From an uncultured Bacilli bacterium (GTDB lineage Bacteria > Bacillota_I > Bacilli_A > RF39 > UBA660): DNA of 51,357 nucleotides. Of the stretch, positions 1 to 10,399 are shown piece after piece. The stretch is taken from NCBI GenBank assembly GCA_947623685.1, contig CANQHF010000001.1:83619-134975 (forward strand), read 5' to 3'. A program made the position numbers and the translations under genes. Under the pieces are notes generated by a model. It had not been told where the DNA came from and searched no databases. It worked only from the letters and a program-made list of their open reading frames with translations. Positions within the stretch are counted from its first letter, which is position 1; each line of letters opens with the position of its first letter.

Positions 1-3000
1 AGGATCAATTGTACCATCCGTTGTCAATGTTGAATCCATAAATCCAGCCACATTCCATTCCAAATGATCTCCCCAGTTACCAGCATTAACCCCATATTCT
101 GCTGGCCAAACATTAACAACTTCATCAAAATTCTTATGGAATGGTTCTTCCGTCGTATATGGCATATTGAAGACCGATGCTCCACTTACATCTTTTGTCG
201 TACGTTTATCAATTTGGTATAAATGCATGTTATTAAGTAAAGTACGATCTCCCAAAATATCATAAATCGTATTGTAGTAAGATGAGATACGTCCAATATA
301 AGCTTTCATTTTTTCTTTAAATGGTTCTAATTCATTTGGATCGGTTGGATCAGTCATATAAACTCTTTGAGCACCAATTGTAAATTGCGCAGGAGCAGAA
401 ATAATATAACCCGCTGTATCAGGAAGCGTCAAAATTGGTAATGCATAGTTATAAATTTTATATCCTGATCCACTATGAGCCGTATCTTCCGTACTTAAAT
501 GATCCCATAAAGTATAATCGATATCATCTTCATGTCCTTCAACTGGAATCTCGACTAAAATACCTTTAAATTGACTAGCTGTCCACTCATCCATATTATA
601 ATCACTTACGTGAGTAACGATGAATTCTAATAAATCAGGTATATGATCAAGTCCTGTGTATTTACTAAGAAGATTAACATAGTTTGTATCTGTTGCATTC
701 GTATTAAAGTTTGCTCCAGTTCCATCACTAAAGTATAAATCAATTATTCTTGATAAAGTCAAATTCTCATTAAATCCTTGCATATTGAATAGAACAAAGT
801 CATATAACTTCATACCATTGACTTCTAGGTCATAGAAACGTCTAAAGTAATTATAAGTATATAATGCTTTTTCTATTTTTTGATCTCGTTTTACTTCACG
901 TTCAATATAACTATTAATATTATCGTCGTTCGAAGTGTTTGTATAATTACTATTTGATAAGTATTTTAAAACGAATTCTTTTAGTTCTTTCTTCGTAGTG
1001 TCGTTATAGAAATCACGATAAATTCGGCTGTCATTATTAGTCGTTAATATATCTAAATTATTCGTGTAATCTAAACCTTGTAAATAATTCGTTAAATTAT
1101 TAACTACTTGAGAATCAGAATTAATAACGTAATGATTGTAATGATAATCAATATTTAAACCATTCACTTTGTAAGTTGCTACCATATCATAAATCTTATC
1201 GTAGGTAACATTTGATTCTATAGTCATTCCGTTTTTAAAGATAATAATAATTTTACTTATCTTCTTTGGAGATTCAGTAGTTAAGTATGTTACAAGATTG
1301 CCATCTTTGGCAAGTGGAACAATATGCGTAACTTCTTCACTTAACAATAAATTATTCGTTACATTCTTTCCAATTTTGATAATTTTATCATCGTCATAGA
1401 AAGGCATTATCTTCTTTAAATTATTGTATAAAATTTCTTTATCACTTTCATATCCACTTACGGTTTCTAGTTTTGTCTTCGTTTCTTGGATAAGTGTTGG
1501 AAGATAATCGATAGAAGTATTTCGTAAATACCAAAGGGAAGGATCAAAGTCTGCTTTTTTGAATAACTCTTCATTTATTTCTTCCGCATCAATAGATGTA
1601 ACGCCATCTTTATTGAGCGTCCTATTATTTCCTAACAAATGATAGTTATTTTGGGATTTACTTGAGAGATTATTGTTGGTGAATGGCGTAATACGATCTC
1701 CATACGAACCTACGTCGATATTATTTTGCATCGTTACATCTGTGTTTGCACAAGCAAAGCTACAAGCTACAGTAGTAGCATAGTTCGAATAAGTAACTTT
1801 CGAATAATTATTGATTAAATAAGACTTACCCACAACATTACCAATAAATCCACTAACATAGTTCCAAGAAGCAGAAAGTGTACCATTTACATAACAATTT
1901 TTAACAGTAGAAGCCTCTAATCGACCAATTAGAGAACCTAATTGTTGAGCCAAATATTGATCATTAATTTTGAAATTCACTATACGGCATTCTTCAATGG
2001 TCGAGTTTTTCACTATTCCGATTAACAAACCAGATTCTGTTGGACTATTTGTTCGATTAACATTATTAATAAAGACATTTTTAATAGTTGCTCCATTGGC
2101 TGTATTCGCAACAATTCCACGGACATTGGCAGAAGTTATGTTGACCGTATCAATTTTTAAGTTTTCAATAGTTCCATTTTCAATATTATCAAATAAAGGT
2201 TTCGATAAATTTATAATGGTGTACCCATTACCATTAAAATGACCACTATAATTACCTGTTACATAAGTGTTTGTTTCGACTTTAATTAGACTTGCATCAT
2301 AGTTACGATTTAAAGTCACATCTTCACCCTTTTGAAGTCTTTCAAGTAATACTTTAAGTGCTGCTTCAGGATGCGCTTCATTTTTAACCTTATCGCCATC
2401 AATCGTGCCAAAATCAACATGAATGATTTGAGATTTAGTACCTTCTTTGGTTACATATTCATATTTTAAAGATAAGGTTAGCATATGTGTATCTTCATCT
2501 TCGATCACTTTCAAAATACGTGCTCGAGTTGTTGGCATATAATCCATTTCAATTTCAACAAAATACTGACTGAAGTTTTCACGAAGATCACTTACAGATA
2601 CTTCTTCCATAAGTGTAATAACTTCTTCATCATTTTTATTTTCTATCTTATATAGATTAATATCTGAAATATTCTTTAGTTCAATATTATTTTTTTCTAG
2701 TGAGATAGTTTCGTCGAGAAGAACTTCATCTTTGGTATAATTATCACTCTTTTCGGTCGGATCAAGATCGCGATCGTAAGTAGCGGTTACTTTAACATAA
2801 TATCTTAAACTTTGGTTTTTATGGAAAGTAATTTCATCTTGATAATTTTCACAGTATACAGCATTTCCACTCTCATCAGTTATTAAGACAATTGAATTTT
2901 GAATAAGTGCACTATCCGTATCTTTTAAAGATAGACTTACTTTGACATCATCATTTACTACTTCATAAGTAAAATCATCAATCAAAACAGCATCTTTTAA

Positions 3001-6000
3001 TACTTCTAATTGAAAAATAGCAGCATTCTTTAAAGTTACCTTTTTTCCGTTACTTAAAAGAATATCATTAATAGTTATTTTCTTTTTACCAGAGCTATAG
3101 TAACCGTCTAAAATTAATTCATAATGATCTTCATTTTTAGTCACAGTATATTCTTTATTATTGATAATTACTTTATCTAAACAAGCGCCTAATTTTTCAT
3201 CAATTCCTGTGATAGCGAAATTTAATTTTACTTTTTCATTCTTTTCAAAATAAGAATTATCTTTTTCACTAATTACTTGGGTATTCTCAATTGCAATGTT
3301 GTCATAGGTATTTTGATCGTATAATCCATATTTAACGGTAAATAAAGTCTCATTCTTAAACTCATTCATTTCCCCAGTTAAATCGTTTAAAACATCCGTA
3401 TCTAAATCATAATCTGCTTTAAAAATCAAATCGAGATTTTGATCTTTTTCAACATTATCAAACGTTACAGTATTGTGACCAGGAACAATTTGAGCCGACT
3501 GATTACCCAATTGAATCGTTCCATTATTGAAATCATTTTCATTACCCACCGCATTTTTATCTAAAACAACATCAAAGTCGAAAGTGGCTTGACCTTGATT
3601 ATAGTCATCGGTAATGGTCAAGTTTTGAATGGTTGGTTTGTCTTTTAACACTTCGATGGTAATCTGTTTTTCAGGTACCGAAAATTGATCATTATATAAC
3701 ATGTTGTAGTATCCCGTAAGTGTTAATTGAACTCTCGTAGCCTTAATATCAATCGTACCGGATTCAGCAGGAACTGTTAGAAATATCTTGGATTTCGTAT
3801 AACCAGAAACGGATGAAGCTTGATAATTAAGACCATTTATCGTAACGGTTGAAACCCGAGAATAGTCACTATTTCTCTTATATTGCTCTCTCGCATACTC
3901 GTTAATACTTTTATCAACATAAAGTTCAATAGCAATCTGATAGTTCTTTTGATTTTTAGTGACATATAAATAGTTATTACTTAATTCTTTATTGCTATTA
4001 TCCGTAACATACATTTTTTCAATATAAATGTTTTTAGTAACTAAAATGGAAGCTTCGCCTAAACTTTTCTTCGCATAAGTATAACTATCAGACAATTCGT
4101 AATCACCTAAAACTTTAACTGTATAATAACCATCTACATTATTTGCATAAGATAAAGATAGTTCTATATTATCCTTTAAATCATCTTTTGAAATTTCTTT
4201 TTGGGTAACAATTCTACCGATAGAATCAATTAAGACAACAGTTAGTTTATTTGTAGCCGAAGTAGTATCTTTAAATTTGAAATTAACTTTAACACTTTTG
4301 TTTGCAGCATCATCTTCAACCGTTAAATCATCCACTAAAGGAGCATCTTTTAAAACGGTATAGGTCAATGTGTTAGCAGTATAATCTTCACCGTTATAAA
4401 AAGTTTTTAATTGATTTAATTCAACATCGTTGAGTGTTACGGTATGTTTTCCAGGAGTTGTATTTGCACCTACTAATTGCACTTCGTAATTATTTCCATC
4501 TTGTTTCGTAATAACAAAGTTATTACTTTTATCGTCGATGGTCATATTAGTAAGTTGAATACTAGCATCACGATTATTGGTACTTACAAATGATATAACC
4601 GGTGTTTCATTTCGTTGAATGGCATCCGTTATCGAAAAATTCGTTAAGGTGAAATGATAGTCGCCTCCAAGAACAAAAGATTTTGTATACATATCTTGAT
4701 CATCATAATGGTTATTACCATCGTTTGGATTACTATCAAGATCATAACTACCGATTATTTCAACCGTATAGGAAACATCTTCTTTTGTTTCAAACGTAAG
4801 TGTTGTCTTATCTTTTTCAACTTCTTTACTAGCAACGAGATTAGATCCTTGATAAATGTTAACCTTACCGCTAATAAAGGCACTATCCACATCGTTTAAT
4901 TCGAAAGTTAAAGTTCCACTTGATTCATCGAGATTTAATTGACTAACATAAGGAACTTCTTTTAAAATTTCTCGCGTTATCTTTAAAGTAGTAGAAACAT
5001 GTTTACCATTATCGAGTACTACTTCAGAAATAGTAAAGTCATATTTTCCTGCATTAGTTGGAGTATCTAATGTAACTATATATGCGCCATCGACAAAAGT
5101 TACATCATAATATTTATCATTAATCTTAACCTGTTTAATTTTAACTTCTTTAGGAGATATTTGAGCAGTAAATCGAAGGGTAATTTCTCCTTTATTTACA
5201 TAGTATTCATTATCTAAATTTTGTTCCGTTAATTTAACACTCGTCTTTTTCGTAACATCTTCAGTAGTGTGTCCTGCATCTTCAATATCTACTTTTCCAT
5301 CATTATTAGTATCATAATTATGACTAGGACGGGAAGCTCTTGGTTGCAATGTAGAAGTTGGATTGTCTGTAGATGAATTTGAATGCCCCTCCATATCGAT
5401 TAAATAATCGATAATTTCTTGAGCATCATCATAATCCTTTACGCCATCTTGATTAACATCTTTTTTAATGTAATTTGATAATAATAGGAAAAGGGCCAAA
5501 AGAAGTAATAATATTTCAAGCGTTCCAAAAATCCAAATTACTTTTTTATTTTTTTCTTCTTTTCGAGTATAAATTACAAGATATACACCAAGTGCAACAA
5601 AAACAATGGCAATAACAATTAAAATAGGAATATTGGTAAAAGCAGTAATAACCGTTTCTTCATCTTCTGTTATTACATTTTCCTTATTGTTAGGAAGTAC
5701 TTCTGCTTCCATCGCATCACGCGTTACAGACACTTTTATAGAAGTCGTAGGGAAAGTCGTTTTACTGCCACCATCAGACGACGAAATATTGGTTAAAGCA
5801 ATATTGGTATCGCCTACATTGGCATCCTTTTTTACCTTTAAACGAACGCGAAAAAGAACTCCATCGGAAGCAATTTCTCCCGAACGATTAACGATTCCAA
5901 ATTTATTGTTTTCTTGATTATAAGAAATACTTTCCGTATCGGTAATTGAGAAATCAGTCTCATCAATTTTTTGGAATACATTAGTGTCATATTTTAAAGT

Positions 6001-6183
6001 AGCTAAAAAAGCATACATATCCGTTACACCAGGAACATTGGCACTAACAATAATTTCATCCCCAATTTCTAAGTCTGATTTATCTACTTTTAATTCTAAT
6101 TTTTCTTGTGCAAAAACAGTCATGGGTAATAAAAATACCATTAAAAATAAAATAACTAAATACTTATAAAAATTACTTTTCAT
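1..6183 (-). CDS. M26/ZmpA-ZmpC-like zinc metalloprotease precursor, partial (C-terminus beyond left edge); N-terminal cohesin-like domain, two TM segments, dockerin-like repeat
   Basis: Minus-strand frame open from ATG at 6183 to position 1 in the lines I checked codon by codon. N-term MKSNFYKYLVILFLMVFLLPMTVFAQEKLELKVDKSDLEIGDEIIVSANVPG (signal peptide plus cohesin-like). TM stretches IPILIVIAIVFVALGVYLVIY and VIWIFGTLEILLLLLALFLLL. Ca-binding repeats DVNQDGVKDYDDAQEIIDYL and YDTNNDGKVDIEDA. M26-like NYSGHFNGNGYTIINLSKPLFDNIENGTIENLKI and YALPILTLPDTAGYIISAPAQFTIG. HExxH region is not in the window. Confidence 0.8.
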   Translation of the reverse strand, partial: MKSNFYKYLVILFLMVFLLPMTVFAQEKLELKVDKSDLEIGDEIIVSANVPGVTDMYAFLATLKYDTNVFQKIDETDFSITDTESISYNQENNKFGIVNRSGEIASDGVLFRVRLKVKKDANVGDTNIALTNISSSDGGSKTTFPTTSIKVSVTRDAMEAEVLPNNKENVITEDEETVITAFTNIPILIVIAIVFVALGVYLVIYTRKEEKNKKVIWIFGTLEILLLLLALFLLLSNYIKKDVNQDGVKDYDDAQEIIDYLIDMEGHSNSSTDNPTSTLQPRASRPSHNYDTNNDGKVDIEDAGHTTEDVTKKTSVKLTEQNLDNEYYVNKGEITLRFTAQISPKEVKIKQVKINDKYYDVTFVDGAYIVTLDTPTNAGKYDFTISEVVLDNGKHVSTTLKITREILKEVPYVSQLNLDESSGTLTFELNDVDSAFISGKVNIYQGSNLVASKEVEKDKTTLTFETKEDVSYTVEIIGSYDLDSNPNDGNNHYDDQDMYTKSFVLGGDYHFTLTNFSITDAIQRNETPVISFVSTNNRDASIQLTNMTIDDKSNNFVITKQDGNNYEVQLVGANTTPGKHTVTLNDVELNQLKTFYNGEDYTANTLTYTVLKDAPLVDDLTVEDDAANKSVKVNFKFKDTTSATNKLTVVLIDSIGRIVTQKEISKDDLKDNIELSLSYANNVDGYYTVKVLGDYELSDSYTYAKKSLGEASILVTKNIYIEKMYVTDNSNKELSNNYLYVTKNQKNYQIAIELYVDKSINEYAREQYKRNSDYSRVSTVTINGLNYQASSVSGYTKSKIFLTVPAESGTIDIKATRVQLTLTGYYNMLYNDQFSVPEKQITIEVLKDKPTIQNLTITDDYNQGQATFDFDVVLDKNAVGNENDFNNGTIQLGNQSAQIVPGHNTVTFDNVEKDQNLDLIFKADYDLDTDVLNDLTGEMNEFKNETLFTVKYGLYDQNTYDNIAIENTQVISEKDNSYFEKNEKVKLNFAITGIDEKLGACLDKVIINNKEYTVTKNEDHYELILDGYYSSGKKKITINDILLSNGKKVTLKNAAIFQLEVLKDAVLIDDFTYEVVNDDVKVSLSLKDTDSALIQNSIVLITDESGNAVYCENYQDEITFHKNQSLRYYVKVTATYDRDLDPTEKSDNYTKDEVLLDETISLEKNNIELKNISDINLYKIENKNDEEVITLMEEVSVSDLRENFSQYFVEIEMDYMPTTRARILKVIEDEDTHMLTLSLKYEYVTKEGTKSQIIHVDFGTIDGDKVKNEAHPEAALKVLLERLQKGEDVTLNRNYDASLIKVETNTYVTGNYSGHFNGNGYTIINLSKPLFDNIENGTIENLKIDTVNITSANVRGIVANTANGATIKNVFINNVNRTNSPTESGLLIGIVKNSTIEECRIVNFKINDQYLAQQLGSLIGRLEASTVKNCYVNGTLSASWNYVSGFIGNVVGKSYLINNYSKVTYSNYATTVACSFACANTDVTMQNNIDVGSYGDRITPFTNNNLSSKSQNNYHLLGNNRTLNKDGVTSIDAEEINEELFKKADFDPSLWYLRNTSIDYLPTLIQETKTKLETVSGYESDKEILYNNLKKIMPFYDDDKIIKIGKNVTNNLLLSEEVTHIVPLAKDGNLVTYLTTESPKKISKIIIIFKNGMTIESNVTYDKIYDMVATYKVNGLNIDYHYNHYVINSDSQVVNNLTNYLQGLDYTNNLDILTTNNDSRIYRDFYNDTTKKELKEFVLKYLSNSNYTNTSNDDNINSYIEREVKRDQKIEKALYTYNYFRRFYDLEVNGMKLYDFVLFNMQGFNENLTLSRIIDLYFSDGTGANFNTNATDTNYVNLLSKYTGLDHIPDLLEFIVTHVSDYNMDEWTASQFKGILVEIPVEGHEDDIDYTLWDHLSTEDTAHSGSGYKIYNYALPILTLPDTAGYIISAPAQFTIGAQRVYMTDPTDPNELEPFKEKMKAYIGRISSYYNTIYDILGDRTLLNNMHLYQIDKRTTKDVSGASVFNMPYTTEEPFHKNFDEVVNVWPAEYGVNAGNWGDHLEWNVAGFMDSTLTTDGTIDP

Positions 6184-6341
6184 ACCAATTTCTCCCTCAA
6201 ACAAATTTTTTTCACTTTTTTCTTTAATATTTGATATTATATTATATCAAAAAAAAGTGACTTTTTTCTACATTTTATCTAATTTTTATGCTAAAATCTT
6301 TAATTTAATTAATTAGTGTAAAGTATCACTTAAAATTATGA

Positions 6342-6641
6342 TTAATAAAAGTTACTTTCTGTCTCGTTGTGCCTTGAGGAAGGCCTAGTATTTTTTAGTA
6401 TTTCATACCCTTCTTTCCAATCTTCTTTTGTCAAATCAGTTTTATGTCTGCCTTTTTTAATTTCTTGGTTAGGATATAATTCTAGATGTTTAACTTTTCT
6501 TCCCCAAGTTTGAATTGTTTTATATGGTATATTATATGTTCTTTCAAAATACCAACTTGATGTCCCGTTTAAATATAAATCTAATACTTCTTCTTTTAAA
6601 TTATTGGAATATTTATTAAATTTTTGACCTTTTGAAGCCAT
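6342..6641 (-). pseudogene. IS3-family OrfA-like HTH transposase fragment, no OrfB visible
   Basis: FNKYSNNLKEEVLDLYLNGTSSWYFERTYNIPYKTIQTWGRKVKHLE resembles the IS3 OrfA HTH; short and isolated, C-term diverges. Confidence 0.5.
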
Positions 6642-6787
6642 AGAAAATACACCTCCTTTCGAAAGTGTATTTTATCATATTTTTTTAAAGTCTTTTTTAT
6701 TGATGTCTACTCTAAGGGATGCATTTCATTTTACTTGATAATCTTACTCAAACAAATTGTAATTTATATCATATAATCTTTAATTTT

Positions 6788-7291
6788 TTATTTCATCAAT
6801 TCTTGAACACTTTTAAATATATAATTCTTTGTATCATTAAAACTCATATTTAAAGAAATAGATAATTCATTATATAAATATTCTTCAGCCTTTTCAAAAT
6901 ATGTTTTATCTTTATCACTTATTTTCTTATTTGATTTTATTCGAAAATCATTTCTTAAATATGTTGTTTTGATAATCTTTATTAAATCTTCTAAATCACC
7001 ATTATATAGTAATTCTTTATATGTTTTTTCAATATACTTATCTTCTATATTTTTTAAAGTTTCAATTTTAGGTATTTTCTTAATTAACTTTTCCGCATCT
7101 TCTTTACTAATAATATTTCTAATAAACCCCATTCTATTATCAGTAGGTACATCTATTATTAAAGATTCATCATTAATAGGAACTAAAATATAATAATCTT
7201 TTCCATTCATTTTATTTTTTTTAATTTCTTTTACTTTGCAAACATCTTTTTTATAAACAAGATAATCATTTTCTTTATACATTCTTACCAT
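6788..7291 (-). CDS. CarD-like/TRCF-RID transcriptional regulator
   Basis: YKENDYLVYKKDVCKVKEIKKNKMNGKDYYILVPINDESLIIDVPTDN is the CarD RID pattern; ORF overlaps end of MATE gene by 17 bp. Confidence 0.7.
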   Translation of the reverse strand: MVRMYKENDYLVYKKDVCKVKEIKKNKMNGKDYYILVPINDESLIIDVPTDNRMGFIRNIISKEDAEKLIKKIPKIETLKNIEDKYIEKTYKELLYNGDLEDLIKIIKTTYLRNDFRIKSNKKISDKDKTYFEKAEEYLYNELSISLNMSFNDTKNYIFKSVQELMK

Positions 7292-9305
7292 CTCCCAATA
7301 TATCTTTATCTTTACTAAGTACTATATTTTTTAATAGTTCTGCCGTTTTTTCAACACCAAGTTTATCGACATTAATAGCTAAATCATAATTTTCAAATGA
7401 ATTCCAATCTCTATTTGTGAAATGATTATAATGTTTAGCTCTTTGTTTGTTAATCTTATTAATTTCTTTTTCTGCTTTATCTTTATCTAATCCATAGTAT
7501 TTAACTGATCTTTTAATTTTTGAATCCATATCTGAATATAAAAATATTTTAAAAACATATTTTCTATTTCTTAAAACATAATCTGCACATCTTCCTACAA
7601 CGACACATGATTCTTTTTTGGCTAATGATTCAATTACTTTAGATTCAGATTCAAATAATTTATCATCATTTGTATAATAAATACCCGAATTAACACTTTG
7701 TTCTTCTTTTTGTTCAATATATTTTTTATTAAATCCATATTCTTTTGCTGTTAAATTAATAATTTCTTTATCATAAAATTTAATTCCTAGCTTTTCAGCA
7801 AGTAATTTACCTACAAAATGTCCTCCAGAACCATATTCTCTCGAAATAGTTATAACTACCTTATTATTTAACAATGGAGAACCTAAATTTAATTCTTCAT
7901 CTTTAGTAGTAGATTCATTTGTTAATTTATCCATATGTTTAAATTCTTGTTTAAGTAAAATTACACCAGTAATAAATGCTAATATATCAGCAATAATTGC
8001 ACTCCATAACATAGTTACTACACTATGTGACAAACTGGCAATTAATATGATTGATGGAACAAAGAATACAACATCCCTTGCTAATGCAAGTATTGTTGAT
8101 TTTAAACTTGAACCCATCGATTGTAATAAAATAGACATTGATTTAATTAAACAAGTTAAAATAATTCCTCCTAAGAATATTCTTAAGCAATAATCTGCAA
8201 ATTCCATATATTCTGTTCCATTACCACTACCGAATATATTAATAATAAATCCTGGAAATAATTCAAATATAATAAATGCAATAAAACCTATTATTAAATT
8301 TGTAATTAAAATATATTTAATAGTTTCTTTTACTCTTTTTGTATTACCAGCTCCCATATTATATCCAATAATTGGCATACCACCTAAAGATACCCCTATT
8401 ACTATTGATATAATTATACCAAAAACTTTCATACATATTCCAATAACTGCAAGTGGTATTACAACTCCATAAGCTATCCCTGAACTAGCCATTGTCATAT
8501 ATCCATATTTCCCTACTAAGTTGTTAGCAACTGCTATTATAATTACAATAGCAATTTGCGTTATTAAAGAAGCAATTCCTAAAGATATAATTTTTTTACA
8601 TATTTGTTTATCTAATTTAATTGAAGTTTTATTTATCATAAATGATTTTGATTTTGTAAAGTAAAGAATACTTATTATAAATGTTAGAATTTGACCTATT
8701 ATAGTCGCAATAGCTGCTCCTTTAACACCCATATTAAATGAAAATATAAATATAGGATCTAAAATAATATTAGAAATTGCGCCAACAATTGTCGCAACCA
8801 TTGCATATTTTGGACTCCCATCATTTCTAATTGATGCATTTAATCCCTGACCAATAATGTAAAACGGCAACCCATAACATATTATTTTTAAATAATCTTT
8901 TGCATATTGATAGCATTCTACTTCATTAGGATTTCCACCAAACAAGCTTAATATTTGTTTACTGAATATTAATCCAACTATAGTTAACACAATGGAAATA
9001 AATATTAATAGAATTAACCCATTTCCTATAGATTTATTAGCCTTTTTTTGGTCCTTTGCTCCTAAAGATAAACTAAATAATGATGCTGATCCATCACCAA
9101 TTAATAACGCAAATGCAAGTGATATAACAGTAAATGGATAAACAATGTTAGTCGCTGCATTACCAAATGCTCCAGCTTTGCTCCAACCTATAAATATTTG
9201 ATCCACAATATTATATAGTGCTGCAACTATCATACTAATTACGCATGGAATTGCAAATTTTTTAATTAATTTAGGTATTCTTTCTTTTTCTAAATCTAGT
9301 TTCAT
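7275..9305 (-). CDS. MATE-family efflux transporter with C-terminal cytidylate-kinase-like domain
   Basis: 12-TM MATE-like N-terminal ~450 aa (KKFAIPCVISMIVAALYNIVDQIFIG); C-term VVITISREYGSGGHFVGKLLAEKLGIKFYDKEII typical of cytidylate kinase-like family; SD aggagga upstream. Confidence 0.85.
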   Translation of the reverse strand: MKLDLEKERIPKLIKKFAIPCVISMIVAALYNIVDQIFIGWSKAGAFGNAATNIVYPFTVISLAFALLIGDGSASLFSLSLGAKDQKKANKSIGNGLILLIFISIVLTIVGLIFSKQILSLFGGNPNEVECYQYAKDYLKIICYGLPFYIIGQGLNASIRNDGSPKYAMVATIVGAISNIILDPIFIFSFNMGVKGAAIATIIGQILTFIISILYFTKSKSFMINKTSIKLDKQICKKIISLGIASLITQIAIVIIIAVANNLVGKYGYMTMASSGIAYGVVIPLAVIGICMKVFGIIISIVIGVSLGGMPIIGYNMGAGNTKRVKETIKYILITNLIIGFIAFIIFELFPGFIINIFGSGNGTEYMEFADYCLRIFLGGIILTCLIKSMSILLQSMGSSLKSTILALARDVVFFVPSIILIASLSHSVVTMLWSAIIADILAFITGVILLKQEFKHMDKLTNESTTKDEELNLGSPLLNNKVVITISREYGSGGHFVGKLLAEKLGIKFYDKEIINLTAKEYGFNKKYIEQKEEQSVNSGIYYTNDDKLFESESKVIESLAKKESCVVVGRCADYVLRNRKYVFKIFLYSDMDSKIKRSVKYYGLDKDKAEKEINKINKQRAKHYNHFTNRDWNSFENYDLAINVDKLGVEKTAELLKNIVLSKDKDILGDGKNV

Positions 9306-9341
9306 AAATTATTCCTCCTAAAGCTTTTTTAAGCATAAAAA

Positions 9342-9373
9342 TACGCAAGTCCTTATACAATTGGACTTACGCA
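9342..9373 (-). terminator. Stem-loop plus U-tract inside the 5' leader of the MATE fusion gene (putative attenuator)
   Basis: Minus RNA: UGCGUAAGUCC-AAUUGUAUAA-GGACUUGCGUA-UUUUU, about 35 nt upstream of the MATE ATG. Confidence 0.6.
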
Positions 9374-9467
9374 TAATTGCTACTCATTGTTATTTATTGG
9401 TTTAGCTTTTTTTCTCAACGAAATTAATTATATCATAAATTTATTTTTTTCATAAGAATAATTTTTA

Positions 9468-10007
9468 TTATTTTCTTTTAAATATTATTTTAAACGTTTG
9501 TCTAACAAATGGTTGAATGAAGAATAATTGAGAAAAATACGCAAATGGGAAATTAAGACAAATTAGTTTTAACCAATTAGCTAACAAAGTAAATATATTA
9601 AATCCCATATAATAAGGATAATATAAACAAGCTGCTATAAAACTCATCACAGGAACCATTATTCCTACAGTAGCACATATTACTGCTGTTTCAAAAAGAA
9701 CTGGATTAGTTTTCTTAATATCAAAGTTTTTGCAAACCATTTTAAAAGAAAAAGGTTGTCCTATTAGCATTTCTGCTAAATAGGCAAAACAAAATTCTAC
9801 TAAAACAACTGCCCATATAGGTAAATAACGACCAAACATATAAACTCCGCCAAGTTTATTAATAGCACTTATTACACTACTAGCACCTGTTAAATTCATA
9901 AGTGTTGTTCCATTTACGACATACAAACTATAAAAGACGTAGGCATGAACGGTAATAATTACAGTAATTAAAGCAAATAAAGCTCTTTCTTTTTTACTTG
10001 TAGGCAT
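9468..10007 (-). CDS. DUF2798-like membrane protein
   Basis: MPTSKKERALFALITVIITVHAYVFYSLYVVNG; four hydrophobic helices. Confidence 0.6.
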   Translation of the reverse strand: MPTSKKERALFALITVIITVHAYVFYSLYVVNGTTLMNLTGASSVISAINKLGGVYMFGRYLPIWAVVLVEFCFAYLAEMLIGQPFSFKMVCKNFDIKKTNPVLFETAVICATVGIMVPVMSFIAACLYYPYYMGFNIFTLLANWLKLICLNFPFAYFSQLFFIQPFVRQTFKIIFKRK

Positions 10008-10179
10008 AAAACTTCACCTCCTTTTTTGACAACAAAAAACACACATAGAAACTATCACATTATTTCTAAATACATTTCTGTAATCAGATTTATGTGCATA
10101 GCACTACATGTGTCAAATGTATTACTTATTAAGTATAACATATTTTTTTAATTTTTAGAGTATTTTTTGAAATTTTTTT

Positions 10180-10260
10180 AAAACCATATACCTTACAAAC
10201 CCTTATAAAATCTACTATTTACCACAACAATTTTTGTATTTTTTCCCTGAACCACAAGAA
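10180..10260 (-). repeat. SEC-C 3'-end copy 1 (putative old att site)
   Basis: Minus strand 10259-10215 reads SCGSGKKYKNCCGK-stop, preceded by in-frame TAG; flanks about 80 bp similar to copy 3. Confidence 0.75.
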
Positions 10261-10399
10261 CTCTATTTTCCTATATTATTAGTATTATTTGAGCTTATAG
10301 TATTATCTATGCTATAAGTATTTTCTAACGTGGACATTTTGTGGACATTGCCCGCATTCATTCTCTAATATAAGTATATCATTATTACTATAAATTTTT

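Noticed and set aside
1970-6169. Plus-strand ORFs at 1970, 4654, 5606, 5984 in the supplied track
   Set aside because: They lie antisense within the long open minus-strand M26-like CDS and have no coherent domain or SD.
6342-6641. Functional IS3 element
   Set aside because: No OrfB transposase and no terminal inverted repeats recognised; treated as a remnant.
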